Assembly (NCBI GenBank): GCA_029250565.1
Contig: JAQXFA010000065.1
Coordinates: 1-5,652, forward strand
Direction of reading: 5' to 3'
DNA: 5,652 bases
Source: Candidatus Thalassarchaeaceae archaeon
GTDB taxonomy: Archaea; Thermoplasmatota; Poseidoniia; Poseidoniales; Thalassarchaeaceae
The notes under the pieces were generated by a model that saw nothing but the letters and a program-made list of their open reading frames with translations, did not search any database and was not told the DNA's origin. The position numbers were made by a program, and so were the translations under genes. This document shows, one piece after another, positions 1 through 5,652 of this stretch. Positions within the stretch are counted from its first letter, which is position 1, and each line of letters starts with the position of its first letter.

Positions 1-636
1 GGTAGCAAAGTCATTGCAACAATTTTCACCCATCGCCACCCAGACCATATTGGTGATTTAACTCGGATATCAGAAATCTACCAAGCACCAATTTGGGCAA
101 CTGAAGAAACTCACGCCGTTATTCCTACTTGTGATACAGACAAGGTACTGAGAGACGGTGACACATTCACTTTGAGTGGAAGAACATGGAATGTATTGGA
201 AACCCCTGGCCACTGTCCCGGACATATTTGTCTATCAAATGAAGTGGGTATCATTTCAGGAGATATGGCTGTAATGGTGGGTACAATCCTAGTTCCACCG
301 GGTGATGGTGATATGGACAAATACCTATCTAGTCTAGAGAGATTACTTGATCTAAATCCACCTATTCTTTTACCAGCTCATGGGCCGCTTTCCCCTGTTC
401 CAGAAAAACTACTGAACCGGTATCTCACACATAGAAGGGCTAGACATGCTAGGGTATTAGATGCGGTGAAAAATGGAATTAGTGAAATCACTCAAATTGC
501 TGACTACGCTTATGATGACACACCTGATGCCCATCCAATCCTCAAGGTTGACCAAACTCTATCCCATCTACTCGCTCACCAAAGGGCTGGAGATATAGAA
601 CAAATTAATTCAGCGTGGAAACTTGCGACACCATGA
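1..636 (+). CDS. LACTB2-like metallo-beta-lactamase-fold hydrolase, 5' end missing
   Basis: The frame is open from base 1, so the start lies outside the window; 211 residues are visible. The MBL metal-binding motifs appear in order, numbered on the visible fragment: THRHPDHIGD at 10-19 (H11, H13, D15, H16), TPGHCPGH at 68-75 (H71), SGD at 86-88 (D88) and PAHG at 125-128 (H127). This is a complete two-metal ligand set. The tail from about residue 140 to 205, starting near THRRARHARVLDAV, matches the winged-helix-like C-terminal domain of the LACTB2 branch. Human LACTB2 is about 288 aa, so roughly 75 N-terminal residues are probably missing. Human LACTB2 is a mitochondrial endoribonuclease, but relatives hydrolyse other substrates, so the substrate here is unknown. 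No signal peptide or membrane segment is visible, suggesting a cytoplasmic enzyme. The next gene begins 40 bp downstream on the same strand, so co-transcription is possible. The fold is secure; the subfamily is likely. Confidence 0.88.
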   Translation, partial: GSKVIATIFTHRHPDHIGDLTRISEIYQAPIWATEETHAVIPTCDTDKVLRDGDTFTLSGRTWNVLETPGHCPGHICLSNEVGIISGDMAVMVGTILVPPGDGDMDKYLSSLERLLDLNPPILLPAHGPLSPVPEKLLNRYLTHRRARHARVLDAVKNGISEITQIADYAYDDTPDAHPILKVDQTLSHLLAHQRAGDIEQINSAWKLATP

Positions 637-663
637 AGGATTGTGAAGTTCACCAAAGGTCAA

Positions 664-667
664 GGAG
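664..667 (+). promoter_or_regulatory. Shine-Dalgarno site for the GIDE-like gene
   Basis: GGAG lies 9 bases before the ATG at 677, within AAGGAGAG. It supports 677 as the start and translation from a leadered transcript, possibly a read-through message from the MBL-fold gene. Confidence 0.6.
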
Positions 668-676
668 AGTAGGCAA

Positions 677-2191
677 ATGGAAGACAAAGATGAAAATTTG
701 TCAAATATTGTTGATGGCTCAAATACTGAGGATGAAGAGGAAAAACCACTACTTCCGAAAAACTTCTGTTGGACTTGGCCAAATTCCGTTTTAACTTGGG
801 TTATTTGGGGGTTCGGGGCACTTGCACTTGGCTTTGGAATAATGAACAGTATTATTTCCCTTCAAGCAGAACCACTAATTTACGGTTCAATTGGATTATT
901 GATTCTTGGTTTTGCTAGCCCAAATCCATTCAAAAGTATGATGTCAGATATGTTGCCAGACAGCAGCCAAAGTGGTACATGGTCTATACCGCCATTGCCG
1001 CCAATGGATCCTTCAGAATGGCATTTAGATAGGGTTGAGTGGAATGAAAAAGTAGGTGCATGGCTACCTGACCCTCTTGCACGCTATGAGCAAGATGGCC
1101 CTAAATTAGATGTCAAAGAAGATGGAAAAGAATGGGTCACCTATTCGTATGGTGAAGAAGATGGGAGATTTGAAACTGAAGCAGAAGCCTATGAACAAAT
1201 GAAAAAGGTGCTCAAAAAGGCAGACACTCTAAATTCACAAGAGATGATTTTTGGCGAACACCCACGCCATCACCGATACCGCGCGTTATACAACACTACG
1301 CCACCACAAATTACGGCTCGATTTCTATTCCATTCATTCTCAGTTATGTTTCTCACTGGGGTTTGGCTTTCCTTCCCTGTAGGGGAAGAGCGGCAAGCAA
1401 CAATGCCATTCTTGATGGTTGGATTGAGTATTGGAGCTGTTTCTGTCATTATTTCATATTTCCTGAATAAGAGGGTGATGGAAGCATGGGATACAGTGAC
1501 ATCGATTGTAAAATTTGTTGATGCTGGTCATAATGAATTGGTAGGCCAGGTTAGGCCAGCATCATTTGAGCCATTGGAGACCGTACATGTAGACGGCTAT
1601 CGTGATTCAAGTTGGACTTTTGACAATCTTGTTGCATGGAATTGGAGCTACAGCGTATACCATTGCTGGAAAGAGAGATACCAGGATTCTGAAGGGAACT
1701 GGCGTACTAAAACAGAATGTGCATGGAAATCAATTCGTTGGGATGGAGGTGCATCTCCTTTCCTACTGCATGATGGTAGCGGTGGATTAATTGTTGACTT
1801 ACCAACATTCAAAAATTCAAATTTTGGGAATGCAATTTGGGAAAAGAATAAGCGCGGCCGTAAAGGAGGAAATGGCCTCTATACCAAAGGCGATGTTAGG
1901 AAACACAGATGGACATTAAGTGGATTAAAACTAGGTGATCCGGTATACACAATGGCGCGCATCAAAGGCCGCCCACACGATGAGATACCAAGAGGAACTG
2001 TTTCAGAAAATGCTAGCAGAGTCCATCACACATTAGTTGCAGTTGGGGAAGACGCTCCTCGTCGACATGCTATTATTCAGAAAGGTACCGAGTTTTCGGT
2101 TTTGAAAGCGAAGTCATCGGCACTCGGCAAATATGGCCCAAGCGCCCTCCTCATTCTAAGTAGCATCGCGTTAATGGTAACAGCAATTTGA
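677..2191 (+). CDS. Multi-spanning membrane protein with C-terminal GIDE (MUL1-like) domain, no RING
   Basis: A 504-aa protein. Residues 1-28 are strongly acidic. Hydrophobic segments lie at about 38-60, 66-81, 216-235, 243-263 and 488-504. A soluble, Trp- and acid-rich stretch at 85-212 matches no family I recognise. From about 288 to 485 the protein reads like a GIDE domain: LVGQVRPAS at 288-296, a Trp/Tyr-rich middle, PFLLHDGSGGLIVD at 361-374 (the family's F-L-x-D-x-T/S-G-x-x-V-D pattern), then LSGLKLGDPVYTMA, and a final membrane helix. In human MUL1/MAPL this domain sits between two membrane helices and is followed by a RING finger. Here the protein ends with the last helix, so ubiquitin-ligase activity is not expected and the label 'E3 ubiquitin ligase family' would mislead. 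The biochemical role of prokaryotic GIDE proteins is unknown. The stop codon abuts that of the convergent lemA-like gene. GIDE call about 0.7; membrane protein certain. Confidence 0.8.
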   Translation: MEDKDENLSNIVDGSNTEDEEEKPLLPKNFCWTWPNSVLTWVIWGFGALALGFGIMNSIISLQAEPLIYGSIGLLILGFASPNPFKSMMSDMLPDSSQSGTWSIPPLPPMDPSEWHLDRVEWNEKVGAWLPDPLARYEQDGPKLDVKEDGKEWVTYSYGEEDGRFETEAEAYEQMKKVLKKADTLNSQEMIFGEHPRHHRYRALYNTTPPQITARFLFHSFSVMFLTGVWLSFPVGEERQATMPFLMVGLSIGAVSVIISYFLNKRVMEAWDTVTSIVKFVDAGHNELVGQVRPASFEPLETVHVDGYRDSSWTFDNLVAWNWSYSVYHCWKERYQDSEGNWRTKTECAWKSIRWDGGASPFLLHDGSGGLIVDLPTFKNSNFGNAIWEKNKRGRKGGNGLYTKGDVRKHRWTLSGLKLGDPVYTMARIKGRPHDEIPRGTVSENASRVHHTLVAVGEDAPRRHAIIQKGTEFSVLKAKSSALGKYGPSALLILSSIALMVTAI

Positions 2192-2926
2192 TTACTCATC
2201 TTCTGCCATTTTCTCTTTCAATGCAGCTAGTTCTGCTTTTGCCTTCATCAATTCTGTCTCAGCCTCGATTGCAGCAATTTCATCCTTTAATTCCGCAGTC
2301 TTCAAATCTGCATCGGATTGCTTAGACTCAACAAAACTTCCAAGACTTGCTCTACGGTCAAACATCTGTTCAACTTGTTCTCTTGAATAGATATCAAACA
2401 AGTCAGCTCGCGAAAATCCAAACATGCGCGCAACTAAGAGAGTAGGGAACATCTCGGCAACGGTGTTGTAATTCTTTGCTGCTTGGTTGTATTCTTCAAC
2501 TTCATTTGCCATCTTTGCAATTGCTTGAACACCCTCTTCAAGACCTGCTACCAATACATGGTGGGAGGTTAATTCAGGGTTGTCTTCTGCAAATGCAAGT
2601 ACCTGTGGAATTACTGAATCCAACAGACCATTTGCAGCCATCATATCGGCTCTGTTGCCACTGCTCTTTGCAGATGCGAACTGCTTACGTGCATCAATAA
2701 TCTTGTCATAAACTGATGATTCTAATCCTAATTGCGCTAAATCAGTTTCCTCAACAAATGCAATCTTCTGATCTTTAACGCCTATCTGCGTCTCTAAATT
2801 TTGATACTGATTTTCAACTTCATTGCGTAAATCAACCAAACGGTTGTATGCACCAATAATCCAAAAAATTAGCATTAATAGTACAATTACGACAACTACA
2901 GTACCCATCAATATGATTCCAGCCAT
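2192..2926 (-). CDS. lemA: LemA family membrane-anchored protein with C-terminal coiled coil
   Basis: A 244-aa protein. One N-terminal membrane helix spans about residues 4-26 and is followed directly by AYNRLVDLRNEVENQYQNLE (26-45), the usual LemA opening. The second hallmark is VEEYNQAAKNYN at 143-154, then FPTLLVARMFGF at 160-171 (family pattern: YN..v..YN..i..FP..l.a..fgF). The helix-rich middle is divergent: the usual segment around a conserved His-Glu is replaced by FVEETDLAQLGLE. Typical LemA proteins are about 185-200 aa. The excess here is a charged, Glu/Lys/Ala-rich tail at about 203-240 with coiled-coil character. LemA function is unknown; the family is common in bacteria and present in archaea, usually as a single-pass protein with a long helical domain. 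The gene runs convergently into the GIDE-like gene and divergently from rqcH. There is no strong Shine-Dalgarno site before the ATG, so a leaderless or weakly led transcript is possible. Confidence 0.88.
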   Translation of the reverse strand: MAGIILMGTVVVVIVLLMLIFWIIGAYNRLVDLRNEVENQYQNLETQIGVKDQKIAFVEETDLAQLGLESSVYDKIIDARKQFASAKSSGNRADMMAANGLLDSVIPQVLAFAEDNPELTSHHVLVAGLEEGVQAIAKMANEVEEYNQAAKNYNTVAEMFPTLLVARMFGFSRADLFDIYSREQVEQMFDRRASLGSFVESKQSDADLKTAELKDEIAAIEAETELMKAKAELAALKEKMAEDE

Positions 2927-2967
2927 GGTTATCCGAAGGTTAAGTCGCCTATGAGTCTATGGCCGTC

Positions 2968-2983
2968 AAAAATAGTAAATCAA
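2968..2983. promoter_or_regulatory. AT-rich promoter candidate in the divergent lemA-rqcH spacer
   Basis: The 132-bp spacer (2927-3058) has one clear AT-rich block, CAAAAATAGTAAATCA. Read on the minus strand it gives ATTTACTATTTTTG, a plausible archaeal TATA element about 48 bases upstream of the lemA ATG, which would give a 5' leader of roughly 20-25 bases. On the plus strand the same block, or GGTATTTGATG at 2988-2998, could serve rqcH with a leader of about 35-60 bases. No convincing purine-rich BRE was seen. The assignment rests on composition and spacing only. Confidence 0.3.
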
Positions 2984-3046
2984 TGGGGTATTTGATGAAG
3001 GGCCAGCGCTGGGGTGGTAATTGACACGCGAGGGCCAAGAGCGAAG

Positions 3047-3053
3047 GGAGGTG
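3047..3053 (+). promoter_or_regulatory. Strong Shine-Dalgarno site that sets the rqcH start
   Basis: GGAGGTG, complementary to the archaeal 16S rRNA 3' end, lies 5 bases before the ATG at 3059. It sits inside the longer open frame that could begin at GTG 3014, which argues that the true start is 3059 and that the 15 codons upstream are untranslated. Confidence 0.8.
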
Positions 3054-3058
3054 GTGAA

Positions 3059-5197
3059 ATGAAGGGACAAATGAGTAGTTTTGATGTAGCGAGAATTGTC
3101 TCTGAACTGCGTCCATACATAGGTTCGCGAGCACGAAAATCGTACCACCCACATTGGGAACAGGTGGTTCTGAGACTCAACCCTAAGGAAGAAGCCCAGA
3201 TTGATCTTGTAGTGGTTCGTGGTAAGAGAATCTATCTCTCAAGACGTGACAGACCAATGCCCCCAAACCCTTCTTCTTTCTCGATGCTTCTTCGAAAACA
3301 CTTGATGAACGGACGGTTTGTCGATGTGAGACAACACGGTTTTGACCGTATCATTACTCTTGATTTTGAAACAAGAGATGGACTTCGAAGTCTAGTAATC
3401 GAGATGTTTCGCGATGGAAATGTATTGCTTCTTGATTCAGAAGGAGTCATTATTCAGCCGCTTACTAACGTGAAATATGCTAAGCGAGTTTTGAAGCGGG
3501 GTGAAATCTATGAATTTCCCCCAGCACAAATTGACCCAAGAACTCTGACAGCAAAAGAATTGACGCCGTTATTGACAGAAAGTGATGCAGATATTGTCAG
3601 AACATTAGCAAGCAGAGCAAATTTGGCTGGCGCTTATGCTGAAGCAATTTGTGAAATTGCTGAAATATCTGTTGACAGAATGGCTGTTGACATAGAAGAT
3701 GATGAAATTGCAGACCTAATCAGCGGCCTACATTCGCTAACTGAACAATTGGATGATGGTAGTGGTGGCCACTGTGTGCTAGCGAGTAATGCGGAAGTAC
3801 CGTTGGCACAAGCAGAAGGTAATCCACTTGTTCGAGACCAAATTTTTGATGAACACGCTACCGAAGCATTACCATTTTTGTTACCTGCAAATGATGGTGA
3901 TTATTCAATCGAATTTCCCACACTAGCAGCCGCTGTAGATGCAATGAAAGGCGGCTGGGATGCAACAGCAATGGCAAGACGCCAACAAGAAAAAGCCGCA
4001 GAAATGATTGATGAGCGCCAACAGCGTGACGATAGTAGTTCACTTGAGCGCCGCTTAGCTCAACAAGAACGAGCAATAATTGGTTTTGAAGCAAAAGGTG
4101 AATCTCAACAACAACTCGGCATTTCAATTCAGGATAATTGGGGCCATATTGATACCCTGCTTTCTCAAACTTTGTCAGCAATTGAAGCAGAAGGTTGGGG
4201 TAATATCCGCAGTAAAGTCAAAAGCATTGAATGGATAGAATCATTGGATCCAGCCAAGAGAACTATGAAGGCATATTTACCGGATGAAGATGGCGAGCCA
4301 GCTCAAAGAATTGAGTTACATCTTGATGATACAGTGCACCAAAACGCACAGCGATATTTTGATGCTGGAAGAAAACAAAAAGACAAGACAATTGGTGCTA
4401 AAAAAGCAATTGAAGAAACGCGCGCAAAAATTGCTAGCAGTGAAAAGAAGCGAGCAAAGGCTGACGCTGCCGGAAAACTTCACGCAACCAAGAGAAGTAA
4501 GCAGTTGTGGATTGAAAGACACCGCTGGGCAGTAGTTGGGGAAGGGCATCTGATTCTGGGTGGCAAAGATGCCAAGGGAAACGATGCTGTGGTAAACAAA
4601 TACCTAAAGCGAGAGGATTTGTATTTCCATGCTGATCTACATGGTGCACCATCCTGTGCACTCAAACTCAAAGAAGGGTTAGAGGAAGACCCACACCCTT
4701 TGCCGGGATTACCAGAAGGAGTACCGGCACTACGTTTAACTCAAACATTTGAGACTGAAGAATTCTCTGAAAAATGCATCAAAGAAGCTGCTGAACTGTC
4801 AGTAGTTTGGAGTCGCGGTTGGTCAAGTGGCGGGGCGGCGGCAACTGCATTTTGGGTTGAGCCACCTCAAGTTAGCAAGACTGCTGAAACCGGTGAAGCA
4901 CTTGGCCGAGGTGCATGGATTGTACGCGGGAAACGCAATTGGTTACGAGATTTAACCATGGAGATGACACTTGGAATGGCGGTTGTCAATGGAATCCCAT
5001 TACCTCTTGTTGGCGCTCATGATGCCGTCACAAAATGGTGTAATCGCTGGGTAAGAATTGGCACAGGCACCATCAAAAAAGAAGCGATGGCAAACAAGAT
5101 AGCAAAAGCAACCGGCCTAGTTCAAGACGATGTGTTAGCCGCCTTACCACCTGGAAATGTGCAAATTATCAAAGATCATAACTTGTTAAAAACATGA
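3059..5197 (+). CDS. rqcH: RqcH/NFACT family ribosome-associated quality-control protein (archaeal Rqc2/NEMF homologue)
   Basis: A 712-aa protein from the ATG at 3059; the frame is open from GTG 3014, but the Shine-Dalgarno site and family alignment favour 3059. The N-terminus MKGQMSSFDVARIVSELR is the classic NFACT-N opening. D9 and the D96-R97 pair (in HGFDRII) fall where yeast Rqc2 D9/D98/R99 and Bacillus RqcH D97/R98 are expected, the residues needed for tRNA handling. A helix-hairpin-helix-like region lies near 181-203 (RTLASRANLAGAYAEAICEI), then coiled-coil segments at about 305-385 and 432-472. The NFACT-R (DUF814) domain starts near 484 with WIERHRWAVVGEGHLILGG and includes DLYFHADLHGAPS at 520-532. 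The archaeal C-terminal part contains AFWVEPPQVSKTAETGEALG and RGKRNWLRDL. Homologues bind large ribosomal subunits with stalled peptidyl-tRNA and, in bacteria and eukaryotes, direct C-terminal tailing; activity in archaea is inferred. It is cytoplasmic and probably singly transcribed from the divergent spacer. Confidence 0.95.
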   Translation: MKGQMSSFDVARIVSELRPYIGSRARKSYHPHWEQVVLRLNPKEEAQIDLVVVRGKRIYLSRRDRPMPPNPSSFSMLLRKHLMNGRFVDVRQHGFDRIITLDFETRDGLRSLVIEMFRDGNVLLLDSEGVIIQPLTNVKYAKRVLKRGEIYEFPPAQIDPRTLTAKELTPLLTESDADIVRTLASRANLAGAYAEAICEIAEISVDRMAVDIEDDEIADLISGLHSLTEQLDDGSGGHCVLASNAEVPLAQAEGNPLVRDQIFDEHATEALPFLLPANDGDYSIEFPTLAAAVDAMKGGWDATAMARRQQEKAAEMIDERQQRDDSSSLERRLAQQERAIIGFEAKGESQQQLGISIQDNWGHIDTLLSQTLSAIEAEGWGNIRSKVKSIEWIESLDPAKRTMKAYLPDEDGEPAQRIELHLDDTVHQNAQRYFDAGRKQKDKTIGAKKAIEETRAKIASSEKKRAKADAAGKLHATKRSKQLWIERHRWAVVGEGHLILGGKDAKGNDAVVNKYLKREDLYFHADLHGAPSCALKLKEGLEEDPHPLPGLPEGVPALRLTQTFETEEFSEKCIKEAAELSVVWSRGWSSGGAAATAFWVEPPQVSKTAETGEALGRGAWIVRGKRNWLRDLTMEMTLGMAVVNGIPLPLVGAHDAVTKWCNRWVRIGTGTIKKEAMANKIAKATGLVQDDVLAALPPGNVQIIKDHNLLKT

Positions 5198-5209
5198 AAA
5201 ATAAAAACC
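5197..5209 (+). promoter_or_regulatory. Weak TATA-like element before the endonuclease gene
   Basis: The 45-bp gap after rqcH begins with an A-rich run (AAAAATAAAAACC). Its centre is about 40 bases before the TTG start. With usual archaeal spacing, transcription would begin near 5229, giving a leader of about 14 bases that retains the Shine-Dalgarno site. This is composition-based only; read-through from rqcH is an alternative. Confidence 0.25.
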
Positions 5210-5230
5210 ACTGTCATTTGATATCATGAA

Positions 5231-5239
5231 GGAAGTGAT
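5231..5239 (+). promoter_or_regulatory. Shine-Dalgarno site supporting the TTG start of the endonuclease gene
   Basis: GGAAGTGAT matches the extended archaeal consensus GGAGGTGAT at eight of nine positions and ends 3 bases before the TTG at 5243. The frame has a stop at 5219-5221 and no ATG or GTG between it and 5243, so TTG is the only sensible start that keeps the hydrophobic leader. Confidence 0.6.
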
Positions 5240-5242
5240 GAT

Positions 5243-5652
5243 TTGAAATCCATTACATATTTCATAACAATTTTATTCATTACTACATTTCTTTTTGCAT
5301 TATTGCCTGAAGAACATTTAGAATCTGAAGTACTAGTATCAGTTAATGCAAAAGAAAGCGGGGGTTACTATGGTAATTTACCAGATGTTTCTGTTGCTGA
5401 TTTACATTTTGAACTTCATGAAATTATCAAAAATCATACTGCAGCATATTATGTAGATACATGGGGACATCTTGAAGAATTAGATTATTCCATCAATAAT
5501 CTTGATAATATCAATTTATTTTACACCGGAAGATCACATCCATCTAATGATTCAGATTGGGATGAAAATCCCATTAGAAGTGATGATTCGTGGAATAGAG
5601 AACATGTATGGCCACGATCTCATGGAGATTTTGGGACTGAAAGGTCAAAGGC
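5243..5652 (+). CDS. Secreted endonuclease I (EndA/Vvn/BsnI-type) family nuclease, 3' end missing
   Basis: 136 complete codons are visible and the frame runs off the window. The TTG start yields a short basic N-terminus, then a hydrophobic stretch at about residues 4-21 and PEEHLESE, which fits a signal peptide or N-terminal anchor; the cleavage site is unclear. The mature part begins with GGYYGNLPD (40-48) and ELHEIIKNH (57-65), then LFYTGRS (92-98) and WNREHVWPRSHGDFG (117-131). The last is the beta-beta-alpha-metal catalytic motif of the endonuclease I family (Pfam PF04231), with E120 as the expected metal ligand and H121 as the expected general base. The remaining Asn metal ligand should lie beyond the window. 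Family members are exported, non-specific DNases or RNases used for nucleic-acid scavenging or defence. GC by hand count is about 31% over 5281-5580, well below rqcH, hinting at different ancestry or relaxed composition. Catalytic identity is confident; the natural substrate is not. Confidence 0.88.
   Translation, partial: MKSITYFITILFITTFLFALLPEEHLESEVLVSVNAKESGGYYGNLPDVSVADLHFELHEIIKNHTAAYYVDTWGHLEELDYSINNLDNINLFYTGRSHPSNDSDWDENPIRSDDSWNREHVWPRSHGDFGTERSK

Noticed and set aside
643..653. Palindrome GTGAAGTTCAC in the gap before the GIDE-like gene
   Set aside because: Only 5-bp arms around one central base and a single copy; too short and unsupported to call an operator.
1541..1560. Direct repeat TAGGCCAG twice within 20 bases
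   Set aside because: It lies inside the GIDE-like coding sequence and encodes ordinary family residues (VGQVRPA); no further copies were seen.
2476..2700. 74-aa open frame on the plus strand opposite lemA
   Set aside because: It is an antisense shadow of the lemA coding region without a recognisable motif.
3858..4181. 107-aa open frame on the minus strand inside rqcH
   Set aside because: It lies wholly within the well-supported rqcH frame, is leucine/histidine-rich as expected for an antisense shadow, and has no ribosome-binding site or recognisable domain.
5223..5242. ATCAT/ATGAT inverted repeat around the endonuclease Shine-Dalgarno site
   Set aside because: A 5-bp AT-rich stem with a 10-base loop is too weak to call a riboregulator or thermosensor.
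5198..5242. Possible rqcH terminator
   Set aside because: The gap has an A-run rather than a T-run on the sense strand and no stable hairpin, so no archaeal-type terminator can be supported.

Overview
The window looks like part of an archaeal chromosome. The best support is the 712-aa NFACT/RqcH protein, which has archaeal-style architecture (NFACT-N, helix-hairpin-helix, coiled coil, NFACT-R) and is preceded by a strong GGAGGTG Shine-Dalgarno site. Moderate GC (mid-40s % in the blocks of rqcH counted by hand), dense packing and an acidic, aspartate-rich protein style fit a mesophilic marine euryarchaeon, for example a Poseidoniales (Marine Group II)-like lineage. That lineage assignment is inference; only 'archaeon' is reasonably supported. 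No mobile element, CRISPR array, rRNA or tRNA was seen.

Layout, left to right. Bases 1-636 hold the 3' part of a LACTB2-like metallo-beta-lactamase-fold hydrolase (plus strand). After a 40-bp gap, 677-2191 encodes a 504-aa multi-spanning membrane protein whose C-terminal half looks like a GIDE (MUL1-type) domain without a RING finger. Its stop codon directly abuts the stop codon of a convergent lemA-family gene (2192-2926, minus strand), with no base between them. A 132-bp divergent spacer with an AT-rich promoter candidate separates lemA from rqcH (3059-5197, plus). After a 45-bp spacer comes the 5' part of a secreted endonuclease I-family nuclease (5243 to the window end, plus, TTG start). 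The nuclease gene is clearly more AT-rich than its neighbours.

How the genes may work together. The GIDE-like protein and LemA are both membrane-anchored and lie tail to tail, an arrangement suggestive of a shared envelope role that is not understood. RqcH is the ribosome-associated quality-control factor that recognises stalled large subunits carrying peptidyl-tRNA. The MBL-fold hydrolase may act on RNA, by analogy with human LACTB2, but its substrate cannot be read from sequence. The endonuclease is probably an exported, nutrient-scavenging or defensive nuclease and looks functionally separate.

No clear previously undescribed multi-gene system is visible. The most interesting element is the RING-less archaeal GIDE-like membrane protein with an extra N-terminal membrane module, convergent with a divergent LemA that has a charged C-terminal coiled coil.
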